Source: Pseudomonas paraeruginosa PA7 (lineage in GTDB: Bacteria; Pseudomonadota; Gammaproteobacteria; Pseudomonadales; Pseudomonadaceae). From it: a stretch of 64,000 nt of DNA. Below are positions 27,059 to 36,311 of this stretch, in pieces. Under the pieces are notes generated by a model, which worked only from the letters and a program-made list of their open reading frames with translations, searched no databases and was not told the DNA's origin. Position 1 is the stretch's first letter. The number at the start of each line of letters is the position of its first letter. The DNA lies in the NCBI RefSeq assembly GCF_000017205.1, contig NC_009656.1:6068501-6132500 (forward strand), read 5' to 3'. The translations under genes were made by a program, and so were the position numbers.

Positions 27059-27603
27059 TGAAAGCGACCCGCCTGGCGATTCCCGACGTGATCCTCTTCG
27101 AACCCAGGGTGTTCGGCGACGACCGCGGCTTCTTCTTCGAAAGCTACAACCAGCGCGCGTTCGAGGAAGCCTGCGGCCATCCGGTCAGCTTCGTCCAGGA
27201 CAACCATTCGCGCTCGGCCCGTGGTGTCCTCCGCGGCCTGCACTACCAGATCCAGCAGGCCCAGGGAAAGCTGGTGCGCGCCACCCTCGGCGAGGTGTTC
27301 GACGTGGCCGTCGACCTGCGGCGCGGCTCGCCGACCTTCGGCCAGTGGGTCGGCGAGCGGCTGAGCGCGGAGAACAAGCGGCAGATGTGGATCCCGGCCG
27401 GCTTCGCGCACGGTTTCGTGGTGCTCAGCGAATACGCCGAGTTCCTCTACAAGACCACCGACTTCTGGGCGCCGGAATACGAGCGCAGCATCGTCTGGAA
27501 CGACCCCGACCTGAAGATCGACTGGCCGCTGCGGGAAGCCCCGCTGCTCTCCGAGAAGGACCGCCAGGCCAAGGCCTTCGCCGAGGCCGACTACTTCCCC
27601 TGA
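27058..27603 (+). CDS. rmlC: dTDP-4-dehydrorhamnose 3,5-epimerase
   Basis: 181 residues, cupin fold. The catalytic His is H62 in GVLRGLHYQ, with DDRGFFFESYN and IPAGFAHGFVVLSE. It epimerises C3 and C5 of the keto sugar. It is the last rml gene; its start overlaps the rmlA stop by one base. Confidence 0.97.
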   Translation: MKATRLAIPDVILFEPRVFGDDRGFFFESYNQRAFEEACGHPVSFVQDNHSRSARGVLRGLHYQIQQAQGKLVRATLGEVFDVAVDLRRGSPTFGQWVGERLSAENKRQMWIPAGFAHGFVVLSEYAEFLYKTTDFWAPEYERSIVWNDPDLKIDWPLREAPLLSEKDRQAKAFAEADYFP

Positions 27604-27646
27604 ACGCCTACGGGCGATCGGGCTCGCCGCAAGGCGTGGTAATTTA

Positions 27647-27671
27647 GGGGCATTCCCGCCCGGGATGCCCC
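27647..27671 (+). other. Hairpin between rmlC and dctB
   Basis: GGGGCAT (27647-27653) pairs with ATGCCCC (27665-27671), with an inner CCCG/CGGG extension and one bulged T. There is no T run, so it may be a weak or factor-assisted terminator, or only an mRNA 3'-end structure. GGATAATCC just after it could be a -10 for dctB. Confidence 0.4.
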
Positions 27672-27698
27672 GGATAATCCGCAGCCACGGCAGGTTCG

Positions 27699-29504
27699 TT
27701 GCTCTTGAAAGCCTATTTCCATCGCTGGCGCTCGCTGGTCATCCTCGCCCTGCTCCTCGCCCCGCTGCTCTGGCCGCTGCAGTATTTCGCCGAGCGCTAC
27801 TACAGCGAGCAACTGGCCGAGCAGAACCGCCAGACCCTCGACCTCTACGTCGCCAACCTGCTCGGCACCCTGCGCCGCTACGAGGAACTGCCCCAGATCC
27901 TCGGCGGCCTGCCGGTACTCCGCCAGGCCCTGCAACAGCCTGGCGACCCGCTGCTGCAGAAGATCGCCAACGAGGCGCTGGCCGATATCCGCCGGCGCAC
28001 CGGCGCCGACGTGATCTACCTGCTGCAACCGGACGGCACCACCCAGGTCGCCTCCAACTGGGCCCAGGCGGACAGCTTCGTGCACCGCAACTTCGCCTTC
28101 CGCCCCTACTACCGCGAAGCCATGCAGGGTCGCCTGGCGCGCTTCTTCGGCCTGGGCACCACCTCAATCAAGCGCGGCTACTACTTCGCCAGCGCGGTGA
28201 AGGAAGGCTCGCGGATCATCGGCGTGCTGGTGGTGAAGGTCGATCTCGAACACATCGAACGGCTCTGGGGCAATTCGCCGGAGCAACTGCTGGTGATCGA
28301 CAACTACGGCGTGGTGATCCTCTCCTCACGCGAGGACTGGCGCTTCCACGCCAGCCGGCCGCTGAGCGAGGCGGAGCGCGACGAGATCCACGCCAACATC
28401 CCCTATCCCGTGCAGGACCCCAAGCCCCTGCACCTGCAGCGCAGCGCCTGGCTGAGCCAGAGCCAGACGCTGCCGGAGACCGGCTGGACGGTGAGCATCT
28501 ACGCGCCGCGCACGCTGATCGAGCGACCGGTGCGCAGCGTCCTGCTGATCGGCGGCGCGACCCTCCTCGCCCTGCTCCTGCTGCTCACCCTGCTGACCCT
28601 CAGCCGCCGTCACTACCTCGACCGCATCGCCCTCGAGGCCGAAGCCAAGCGCCAGCTGGAGGAACGCGTACTGGAGCGCACCCGTGAGCTGGAGAACGCC
28701 AACGCGCAACTGCAGCAGGAAGTCCACGAACGCGAGCAGGCCCAGCGCGAGCTGATGCGCGCCCAGGACGAAGTGGTCCAGGCCGGCAAGCTGACCGCCC
28801 TGGGCACCATGTCGGCGAGCATCAGTCACGAGCTGAACCAACCGCTGGCGGCGATCCGCAGCTACGCCGACAACGCCCGGGTGCTGCTCGACCACCAGCG
28901 CACCGAGGACGCCCGCGGCAACCTCGAACAGATCAGCGACCTCACCACCCGCATGGCCTCGATCATCGCCCACCTCAAGGCCTATGCCCGCGGCGCACGG
29001 CGCGCGCCGGAGAACGTACAACTGCAGCCGGCGATCGAGGACGCCCTGTCGATGGTCGCCAGCCGGCGGCGGGCGATGAACGTCGAGCTGCTGCGCGACG
29101 TGCCGGACGCCCCGTTGTGGGTCCAGGCCGGCGAGACGCGGCTGCGACAGATCCTCGGCAACCTGCTCACCAACGCTCTCGACGCGCTCGCCGAGAAGGC
29201 TCCGCCGCGGCGCCTATGGGTAATCGCCAGCCAGGATGCGCACGGCGTGACCCTGACCCTGCGCGACAACGGGCCAGGCTTCTCCGAAGAGGCCCTGGCC
29301 CACGCCCACGAACCCTTCTTCACCACCAAGACCACCGCGAAAGGGCTCGGCCTCGGCCTGGCCATCTGCGATAACCTATTGCGCGCCCTCGGTGGCCGCC
29401 TGGAAATGGGCAACCATCTCGAGGGCGGCGCCGTGGTGCGCCTGCACTTGCTGCCGGGAACCCCCGGCGTCGCCGCCATGCCCCAGGAGGAAACCCGCGC
29501 ATGA
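27699..29504 (+). CDS. dctB: C4-dicarboxylate sensor histidine kinase
   Basis: About 601 residues. Two membrane segments (about 12-30 and 280-300) flank a periplasmic double-Cache-like sensor domain. A coiled linker (about 310-360) leads to the H-box SISHELNQPLAAIRSYADN (H377) and a HATPase domain with DNGPGF and GLGLGLAI. It senses C4-dicarboxylates and phosphorylates DctD. The start is TTG at 27699 or TTG at 27705; both lie near a weak AGG and no ATG is available nearby. The stop overlaps dctD (ATGA). Confidence 0.93.
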   Translation: MLLKAYFHRWRSLVILALLLAPLLWPLQYFAERYYSEQLAEQNRQTLDLYVANLLGTLRRYEELPQILGGLPVLRQALQQPGDPLLQKIANEALADIRRRTGADVIYLLQPDGTTQVASNWAQADSFVHRNFAFRPYYREAMQGRLARFFGLGTTSIKRGYYFASAVKEGSRIIGVLVVKVDLEHIERLWGNSPEQLLVIDNYGVVILSSREDWRFHASRPLSEAERDEIHANIPYPVQDPKPLHLQRSAWLSQSQTLPETGWTVSIYAPRTLIERPVRSVLLIGGATLLALLLLLTLLTLSRRHYLDRIALEAEAKRQLEERVLERTRELENANAQLQQEVHEREQAQRELMRAQDEVVQAGKLTALGTMSASISHELNQPLAAIRSYADNARVLLDHQRTEDARGNLEQISDLTTRMASIIAHLKAYARGARRAPENVQLQPAIEDALSMVASRRRAMNVELLRDVPDAPLWVQAGETRLRQILGNLLTNALDALAEKAPPRRLWVIASQDAHGVTLTLRDNGPGFSEEALAHAHEPFFTTKTTAKGLGLGLAICDNLLRALGGRLEMGNHLEGGAVVRLHLLPGTPGVAAMPQEETRA

Positions 29505-30889
29505 GTCCCTTCGCGCCATTCGATGCCCAGACCCAGGTCCTGCTGATCGACGACGATCCGCACCTGCGCCAGGCCCTGCGCCAGACGCTCGACCTCGCCG
29601 GGCTCAAGGCCGCGACCCTGGACGACGCGCGCCAGCTGGACACCGCGCAGTGCAAGGACTGGCCCGGGGTGGTGGTCAGCGACATCCGCATGCCCGGGGT
29701 GGACGGCATGGAGCTGCTCGGGCAACTGCACGAACAGGACGCCGACCTGCCGGTGATCCTCATCACCGGCCACGGCGATGTGCCGCTGGCGGTCCAGGCC
29801 ATGCGCGGCGGCGCCTACGACTTCCTGGAAAAGCCCTTCCCCAGCGACGCCCTGCTCGACAGCGTGCGCCGTGCCCTGGAAGTACGCCGCCTGGTCCTGG
29901 AGAACCGCACCCTGCGCCTGGCCCTGGCCGAGCGCCATGAACTGCACGGCCGCCTGATCGGCAAGTCGGCCGGCATGCAGCGCCTGCGCGAACAGGTCGG
30001 CTCGCTGGCGGCGATCCAGGCCGACGTGCTGATCCTCGGCGAGACCGGCGCCGGCAAGGAAGTGGTGGCACGCGCCCTGCACGACCTGTCGAGCCGCCGT
30101 GACGGTCCGTTCGTCGCGATCAACGCCGGCGCCCTTGCCGAGTCGGTGGTGGAAAGCGAGCTGTTCGGCCACGAGGCCGGCGCCTTCACCGGCGCGCAGA
30201 AACGCCGCATCGGCAAGTTCGAGTACGCCAACGGCGGCACCCTGTTCCTCGACGAGATCGAGAGCATGAGCCTGGACGTGCAGGTCAAGCTGCTGCGCCT
30301 GTTGCAGGAGCGGGTGGTCGAGCGACTCGGCTCGAACCAGCTGATTCCGCTGGACATCCGCATCATCGCCGCGACCAAGGAGGACCTGCGCCAGGCCGCC
30401 GACCAGGGACGCTTCCGCGCCGACCTCTATTACCGTCTCAACGTCGCCAGCCTGCGCATTCCGCCGCTGCGCGAGCGCGGCGAGGACATCCCGCTGCTGT
30501 TCCGCCACTTCGCCGAAGCCGGCGCCATGCGCCATGGCCTGCCCCCGCGCGAGCTGGACGCCGGGCAATCGGCGCGGCTGCTGGCCTACGACTGGCCGGG
30601 CAACGTGCGCGAGCTGCAGAACGCCGCCGAACGCTTCGCCCTCGGTCTCGGCCTTAGCCTGGATGACGGCGCGCTGCCCGACGCCGCCGACGAGCCGCAC
30701 AACCTCAGCGCCAAGGTCGAGGCCTTCGAGCGCTCGCTGATCGCCGCCGAGCTGGAACGCCCGCACAATTCGCTGCGCAGCGTCGCCGAGGCCCTCGGCA
30801 TTCCGCGCAAGACGCTGCACGACAAGCTGCGCAAGCACGGCCTGCCATTCAACACGCCTGGCGAGAATCCGCCAGAGGATGGCGACTGA
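29501..30889 (+). CDS. dctD: C4-dicarboxylate response regulator, sigma-54 activator
   Basis: 462 residues. Receiver domain with phosphoacceptor D61 ([10 protein letters not shown]), AAA+ domain with Walker A GETGAGKE (180-187) and the sigma-54-contacting GAFTGA (227-232), and a C-terminal Fis-type helix-turn-helix ([20 protein letters not shown]). It activates RpoN-dependent transport genes; the DctBD-RpoN circuit is established in P. aeruginosa. Its last codons contain one of two matching inverted repeats that look like its own binding sites for the downstream dctP promoter. Confidence 0.96.
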   Translation: MSPFAPFDAQTQVLLIDDDPHLRQALRQTLDLAGLKAATLDDARQLDTAQCKDWPGVVVSDIRMPGVDGMELLGQLHEQDADLPVILITGHGDVPLAVQAMRGGAYDFLEKPFPSDALLDSVRRALEVRRLVLENRTLRLALAERHELHGRLIGKSAGMQRLREQVGSLAAIQADVLILGETGAGKEVVARALHDLSSRRDGPFVAINAGALAESVVESELFGHEAGAFTGAQKRRIGKFEYANGGTLFLDEIESMSLDVQVKLLRLLQERVVERLGSNQLIPLDIRIIAATKEDLRQAADQGRFRADLYYRLNVASLRIPPLRERGEDIPLLFRHFAEAGAMRHGLPPRELDAGQSARLLAYDWPGNVRELQNAAERFALGLGLSLDDGALPDAADEPHNLSAKVEAFERSLIAAELERPHNSLRSVAEALGIPRKTLHDKLRKHGLPFNTPGENPPEDGD

Positions 30890-30906
30890 ATGGCGGAATA
30901 TCGCCA
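30858..30906. promoter_or_regulatory. Tandem inverted repeats, probable DctD enhancer sites
   Basis: Two 16-mers share the form TGGCG-N6-CGCCA: TGGCGAGAATCCGCCA at 30859-30874 (inside the dctD 3' end, with one extra paired base each side) and TGGCGGAATATCGCCA at 30891-30906. Centres are 32 bp apart, about three helical turns. They lie near -116 and -84 relative to the start expected from the -24/-12 element. Confidence 0.6.
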
Positions 30907-30956
30907 CCCGTTCGCCTTTCGCTCCGCGATATCGACCCTCCATGGCACCGCACGGC

Positions 30957-30972
30957 TGGCACAAGGCTTGCT
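30957..30972 (+). promoter_or_regulatory. Sigma-54 (-24/-12) promoter of dctPQM
   Basis: TGGCACAAGGCTTGCT has the invariant GG and GC 10 bp apart and TTGCT at -12. It lies 158 bp before the dctP ATG in the dctD-dctP gap, where RpoN dependence is expected. Confidence 0.8.
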
Positions 30973-31054
30973 CCCCGCTTCTTGAAGCGTTCCAACAAGC
31001 AGAAGACCAGGCGCTTTTCTCCACTCGCGCAGCAACTGCCGCTGCGCTGCCTAG

Positions 31055-32125
<1,071 letters not shown>

Positions 32126-32143
32126 GAAGAAGAGGGAAAGCCC

Positions 32144-32776
32144 ATGCACGCGCTCGCGCGCGTCTGGGCGCGCCTGGAGGAAGGCCTGATCGCCTTCCTC
32201 CTCGCCGCCATGACGCTGGTTACCTTCGTTTATGTAGTCCTCAATAACCTCTATACGCTGCTCTACGATCTCGCCGACCTCTGGGAGGGCGGCAACGAGA
32301 CGCTGCTCGCCATCGGCGATGGGGTCCTCACCCTGGCCCAAGAGATGACCTGGAGCAACGCCCTGACCAAGGCGCTGTTCGCCTGGCTGATCTTCCTCGG
32401 CATCGCCTACGGCGTACGCACCGCCGGGCACCTCGGCGTGGACGTACTGGTGAAGCTGGCTTCGCGACCGGTACAGCGAGTGCTCGGCGTGATCGCCTGC
32501 CTGGCCTGCCTCGGCTACGCCGGCCTGCTCTGCGTGGCCAGCTACGACTGGGTGAAGACCCTGTTCATCGCCGGCATCGGCGCCGAGGACCTCGATCACT
32601 TCGGCATCCGCCAATGGCACATCGGCCTGATCGTGCCGGTGGGCTTCGCCCTGGTGTTCATCCGCTTCGCCGAGATCCTCGTGCGCATCCTGCGCAACCG
32701 TCAGACCGGCCTGGGCCTGGCCGACGAGGCCGCCGACGCGCTGAAGCTGACCGAGCACGAGGAGCCGAAAGCATGA
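32144..32776 (+). CDS. dctQ: TRAP transporter small membrane subunit
   Basis: 210 residues with four membrane segments. The family region FAWLIFLGIAYGVRTAGHLG is present. The length is on the long side for DctQ because of an expanded loop after TM1 (about 40-75). It forms the complex with DctM; the stop overlaps dctM by 4 nt. Confidence 0.94.
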   Translation: MHALARVWARLEEGLIAFLLAAMTLVTFVYVVLNNLYTLLYDLADLWEGGNETLLAIGDGVLTLAQEMTWSNALTKALFAWLIFLGIAYGVRTAGHLGVDVLVKLASRPVQRVLGVIACLACLGYAGLLCVASYDWVKTLFIAGIGAEDLDHFGIRQWHIGLIVPVGFALVFIRFAEILVRILRNRQTGLGLADEAADALKLTEHEEPKA

Positions 32777-34056
32777 CCATCCTGTTCCTCTTCCTGCTGC
32801 TGTTCCTGCTGATGTTCATCGGCGTGCCGATCGCCGTCTCCCTGGGGCTTTCCGGCGCGCTGACGATCCTGCTGTTCAGTCCCGACTCGGTGCGCTCGCT
32901 GGCGATCAAGCTGTTCGAGACCTCCGAGCACTACACCCTACTGGCGATCCCGTTCTTCCTGCTGTCCGGCGCGTTCATGACCACCGGGGGCGTGGCGCGG
33001 CGCCTGATCGACTTCGCCAACGCCTGCGTCGGACACATACGTGGCGGCCTGGCGATCGCCGCGGTGCTCGCCTGCATGCTGTTCGCCGCGCTGTCCGGCT
33101 CGTCGCCGGCGACGGTGGCGGCGGTCGGTTCGATCGCCATCGCCGGCATGGTCCGCTCGGGTTATCCACAGGCGTTCGGCGCCGGCATCGTCTGCAACGC
33201 CGGCACCCTCGGCATCCTCATCCCGCCATCGATCGTCATGGTGGTCTACGCCGCGGCGACCGAGACCTCGGTCGGCAAGCTGTTCATGGCCGGCGTGGTT
33301 CCCGGCCTACTGCTGGGCCTGATCCTGATGGTGGTGATCTACATCGTCGCGCGAGTGAAGAAGCTTCCGGCGATGCCGCGGGTCACCCTGCGCGAGTGGC
33401 TGGCCAGCGCACGCAAGGCGCTGTGGGGCCTGTTGCTGATGGTGATCATCCTCGGCGGCATCTATTCCGGCGCCTTCACCCCCACCGAGGCCGCCGCGGT
33501 CGCCGCGGTCTACTCGGCCTTCGTCGCGTTGTTCGTGTACAAGGACATGCGCCTGAAAGAATGCCCCAAGGTGCTGCTGGAGTCCGGCAAGCTGACCATC
33601 ATGCTGATGTTCATCATCGCCAACGCCATGCTCTTCGCCCATGTACTGACCACCGAACAGATCCCCCAGAGCATCGCCGCCTGGGTCACCGACCTGGGAT
33701 TATCACCCTGGATGTTCCTGCTGGTGGTGAACATCGTGCTGCTGATCGCGGGCAACTTCATGGAGCCTTCGGCGATCATCCTGATCCTGGCGCCGATCTT
33801 CTTCCCCATCGCCATGGAACTGGGTATCGACCCGATCCACCTGGGGATCATCATGGTGGTGAACATGGAGATCGGCCTGATCACCCCGCCAGTCGGCCTC
33901 AACCTGTTCGTCACCTCGGCGGTCACCGGCATGCCGCTGGGCGCGACCATCCGCGCGGCGCTGCCGTGGCTGATGATCCTGCTGCTGTTCCTGATCATCG
34001 TCACCTACATCCCGGCGGTGTCCATGGCCCTGCCGAACTGGCTGGGAATGAGCTGA
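32773..34056 (+). CDS. dctM: TRAP transporter large permease subunit
   Basis: 427 residues with about 12 membrane segments. Family motifs IPFFLLSGAFMTTGG, FAALSGSSPATVAAVGSI and GILIPPSIVMVVYA are evident. It uses the sodium gradient for C4-dicarboxylate uptake. The ATG overlaps dctQ. The downstream hairpin at 34066 could be its 3' end structure. Confidence 0.96.
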   Translation: MTILFLFLLLFLLMFIGVPIAVSLGLSGALTILLFSPDSVRSLAIKLFETSEHYTLLAIPFFLLSGAFMTTGGVARRLIDFANACVGHIRGGLAIAAVLACMLFAALSGSSPATVAAVGSIAIAGMVRSGYPQAFGAGIVCNAGTLGILIPPSIVMVVYAAATETSVGKLFMAGVVPGLLLGLILMVVIYIVARVKKLPAMPRVTLREWLASARKALWGLLLMVIILGGIYSGAFTPTEAAAVAAVYSAFVALFVYKDMRLKECPKVLLESGKLTIMLMFIIANAMLFAHVLTTEQIPQSIAAWVTDLGLSPWMFLLVVNIVLLIAGNFMEPSAIILILAPIFFPIAMELGIDPIHLGIIMVVNMEIGLITPPVGLNLFVTSAVTGMPLGATIRAALPWLMILLLFLIIVTYIPAVSMALPNWLGMS

Positions 34057-34065
34057 TATGCACGA

Positions 34066-34091
34066 GGCTCGGCGGAAACCCCCGCCGAGCC
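34066..34091 (+). other. 10-bp inverted repeat after dctM
   Basis: GGCTCGGCGG (34066-34075) and CCGCCGAGCC (34082-34091) pair perfectly around 6 nt. There is no T run. It may end or protect the dct mRNA, or be a DNA site at about -106 of the sigma-54 promoter downstream. Confidence 0.5.
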
Positions 34092-34093
34092 GA

Positions 34094-34114
34094 CGGACTT
34101 TCGGCAGAAATCCG
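34094..34114. promoter_or_regulatory. Imperfect inverted repeat, possible activator site
   Basis: CGGACTT (34094-34100) and AAATCCG (34108-34114) match in 6 of 7 arm positions with a 7-bp spacer. The centre is about 81 bp before the start site predicted from the -24/-12 element at 34159, a usual place for an enhancer-binding protein. Confidence 0.35.
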
Positions 34115-34158
34115 CTCACGTAGAAGGCGAAACCCCCATCGACCGGGCTCGCGCACGC

Positions 34159-34174
34159 TGGCACGCCGCTTGCT
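34159..34174 (+). promoter_or_regulatory. Near-perfect sigma-54 promoter downstream of dctM
   Basis: TGGCACGCCGCTTGCT matches the consensus TGGCACG-N4-TTGCW at every constrained base. It resembles the dctP promoter at 30957, even in flanking CTCC. No open reading frame with a ribosome site starts downstream before a terminator. Confidence 0.8.
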
Positions 34175-34185
34175 CCACGACTTCC

Positions 34186-34376
34186 AGTGCTTCGGCACCG
34201 GCTTTCGGTTCGCCCCGGCGAGCCGCGTCTTCCGGCCACGAACCGGTGACGGCCCCTCCCCTCGTGCCGACGTGCGCCAGCATGCGCGGCGGGCGACCGG
34301 CGACCCCGGTCACCCCGCGGGCGTCCATACCCTGGAAACCGCATGAAAAAGCCCGGCTCAGGCCGGGCTTTTTCAT
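34186..34376 (+). ncRNA. Probable sigma-54-dependent small RNA
   Basis: A start about 12 bp after the -12 element and an end at the terminator give a transcript of about 190 nt. The segment between lacks a plausible coding frame: forward frames run through the terminator or are very short. Boundaries are predicted from promoter geometry and the hairpin. I do not recognise it as a named RNA, and the gene may be known under a name I do not recall. Confidence 0.5.
34343..34376 (+). terminator. Strong intrinsic terminator of the presumed small RNA
   Basis: A 15-bp perfect stem (34343-34357 with 34362-34376, containing AAAAAGCCCGGC) around TCAG; the 3' arm supplies CTTTTT. It can act in both directions. 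Confidence 0.85.
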
Positions 34377-34559
34377 ATCTCCCCTTGTGCTTTTTCGTTC
34401 TTTGGTAAGTCCGGAAAATTATTTTTACTTATAAATAAAAAAAACCACCCTCGAACAATTGCAACAAAACCGGGGCACGTCGCCGGAGCTACCTGCGAAA
34501 ACCGTCAACAAGACGACGAAAGGCTTTGCGAAAGTCAGAATACCGTCTCGCCAGATTCA

Positions 34560-34600
34560 TTGACCGGCATCAAAGATCCGCCGAAATCCGCGGCTTATAG
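34560..34600 (+). promoter_or_regulatory. Upstream ANR/DNR-type box with matching -10
   Basis: TTGACCGGCATCAA (34560-34573) matches TTGAT-N4-ATCAA with one mismatch. TTATAG (34595-34600) lies 28.5 bp from the box centre, the class II geometry. A start near 34607 is predicted, 235 bp before arcD. Confidence 0.5.
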
Positions 34601-34764
34601 CCCGACTTCGAACAATTTCAAGTTTTCCCCCGGGTCAATTCGGACGCTTTTCGCTATCTCATGAAAAAACTGCCTATGGCAGGCACGCATTAGATTCCTC
34701 TTCTATCTTTCCTTTCCACCGACTTACAGGAATGCGTCATCAAATTACTTTGAGTAGGAAGCTA

Positions 34765-34806
34765 TTGACGTAGATCAGCATTCAACAATAGCCGCTGCCG
34801 CCTAAT
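34765..34806 (+). promoter_or_regulatory. arcDABC promoter with ANR box
   Basis: TTGACGTAGATCAG (34765-34778) is an ANR box with two mismatches; CCTAAT at 34801-34806 serves as -10, putting the box at about -41.5. This is the anaerobic ANR control known for the arc operon. An ArgR site is known to lie upstream; TGCGTCATCAAATTAC near 34735 is a weak candidate only. Confidence 0.8.
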
Positions 34807-34841
34807 GACTTCACTCTCAATTCCTATAGGGAGATTCTGAA

Positions 34842-36290
34842 ATGTCCCAAGAAGCCAGCCAAAAACTCCGACTAGGAGCGCTAACGGCTCTGGTTGTCGG
34901 ATCGATGATCGGAGGAGGCATCTTCTCCCTCCCGCAGAACATGGCGGCCAGCGCCGACGTCGGCGCCGTGCTGATCGGATGGGCGATCACCGCCGTCGGC
35001 ATGCTCACCCTCGCTTTCGTCTTCCAGACCCTCGCCAACCGCAAGCCCGAACTCGATGGCGGGGTCTACGCCTACGCCAAGGCCGGCTTCGGCGACTACA
35101 TGGGTTTCTCCTCGGCCTGGGGCTACTGGATCAGTGCCTGGCTGGGCAACGTCGGCTACTTCGTCCTGCTGTTCAGCACCCTCGGCTACTTCTTCCCGAT
35201 CTTTGGCAAGGGTGACACCGTCGCCGCCATCGTCTGCGCCTCGGTGCTGCTCTGGGCCCTGCACTTCCTGGTGCTGCGCGGGATCAAGGAGGCGGCGTTC
35301 ATCAACACCGTCACCACCGTGGCCAAAGTCGTGCCGCTGTTCCTGTTCATCCTGATCTGCCTGTTCGCCTTCAAGCTGGACATCTTCACCGCCGACATCT
35401 GGGGCAAGAGCAACCCGGACCTGGGCAGCGTGATGAACCAGGTACGCAACATGATGCTGGTCACCGTCTGGGTGTTCATCGGCATCGAGGGCGCGAGCAT
35501 CTTCTCCTCCCGCGCGGAAAAACGCTCCGACGTCGGCAAGGCCACCGTGATCGGCTTCATCACCGTCCTGCTCCTGCTGGTGCTGGTGAACGTGCTGTCG
35601 ATGGGTGTGATGACCCAGCCGGAACTGGCCAAGCTGCAGAACCCGTCGATGGCGCTGGTGCTGGAGCATATCGTCGGCCACTGGGGCGCAGTGCTGATCA
35701 GCGTCGGCCTGCTGGTCTCCCTGCTGGGCGCGCTGCTCTCCTGGGTGCTGCTGTGCGCCGAGATCATGTTCGCCGCCGCCAAGGACCACACCATGCCGGA
35801 GTTCCTGCGCCGCGAGAACGCCAACCAGGTGCCGGCCAACGCCCTGTGGCTGACCAACATCTGCGTACAGGTATTCCTGGTGGTGGTGTTCTTCACCTCG
35901 GGCGACCCGGACGGCATGGACCCGTACACCAAGATGCTGCTCCTGGCCACCTCGATGATCCTGATCCCGTACTTCTGGTCCGCCGCCTATGGCCTGCTGC
36001 TGACACTGAAAGGCGAAACCTACGAGAACGACTCCCGCGAACGCGGCAAGGACCTGGTCATCGCCGGCATCGCCGTGGCCTACGCGGTCTGGCTGCTCTA
36101 CGCCGGGGGCCTGAAGTACCTGCTGCTGTCCGCCCTGCTGTATGCGCCCGGCGCGATCCTCTTCGCCAAGGCCAAGCACGAGGTCGGCCAGCCGATCTTC
36201 ACCGGTATCGAAAAACTGATCTTCGCCGCAGTCGTCATTGGCGCCCTGGTGGCTGCCTACGGCCTCTACGACGGTTTCCTCACCCTCTGA
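34842..36290 (+). CDS. arcD: Arginine/ornithine antiporter
   Basis: 482 residues, about 13 membrane segments, basic amino-acid/polyamine antiporter family of the APC superfamily. The N-terminus has LTALVVGSMIGGGIFSLPQN, the substrate loop of this family. It exchanges external arginine for ornithine without energy cost, feeding the deiminase pathway under oxygen limitation. AGGGAG lies 8 nt before ATG. It heads the arc operon. Confidence 0.97.
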   Translation: MSQEASQKLRLGALTALVVGSMIGGGIFSLPQNMAASADVGAVLIGWAITAVGMLTLAFVFQTLANRKPELDGGVYAYAKAGFGDYMGFSSAWGYWISAWLGNVGYFVLLFSTLGYFFPIFGKGDTVAAIVCASVLLWALHFLVLRGIKEAAFINTVTTVAKVVPLFLFILICLFAFKLDIFTADIWGKSNPDLGSVMNQVRNMMLVTVWVFIGIEGASIFSSRAEKRSDVGKATVIGFITVLLLLVLVNVLSMGVMTQPELAKLQNPSMALVLEHIVGHWGAVLISVGLLVSLLGALLSWVLLCAEIMFAAAKDHTMPEFLRRENANQVPANALWLTNICVQVFLVVVFFTSGDPDGMDPYTKMLLLATSMILIPYFWSAAYGLLLTLKGETYENDSRERGKDLVIAGIAVAYAVWLLYAGGLKYLLLSALLYAPGAILFAKAKHEVGQPIFTGIEKLIFAAVVIGALVAAYGLYDGFLTL

Positions 36291-36311
36291 TTACTCCACT
36301 GGAGACGTGAA

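Larger units (their letters stand above)
34057..34841. other. 785-bp noncoding region between dctM and arcD
   Basis: No supportable protein gene. From left to right it holds a 10-bp hairpin, an imperfect inverted repeat, a near-perfect sigma-54 promoter, a presumed ~190-nt RNA with a strong terminator, an AT-rich tract around 34415-34445, a first ANR-type box with its own -10, and the arc promoter with its ANR box. Confidence 0.75.

Noticed and set aside
28982..31024. 680-codon minus-strand frame across dctB, dctD and the dctP promoter
   Set aside because: A shadow of two clear regulatory genes; no recognisable domain or ribosome site.
34246..34434. 62-codon plus-strand frame within the presumed small RNA
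   Set aside because: It runs straight through the 15-bp terminator and has no ribosome site, so it does not support a coding transcript.
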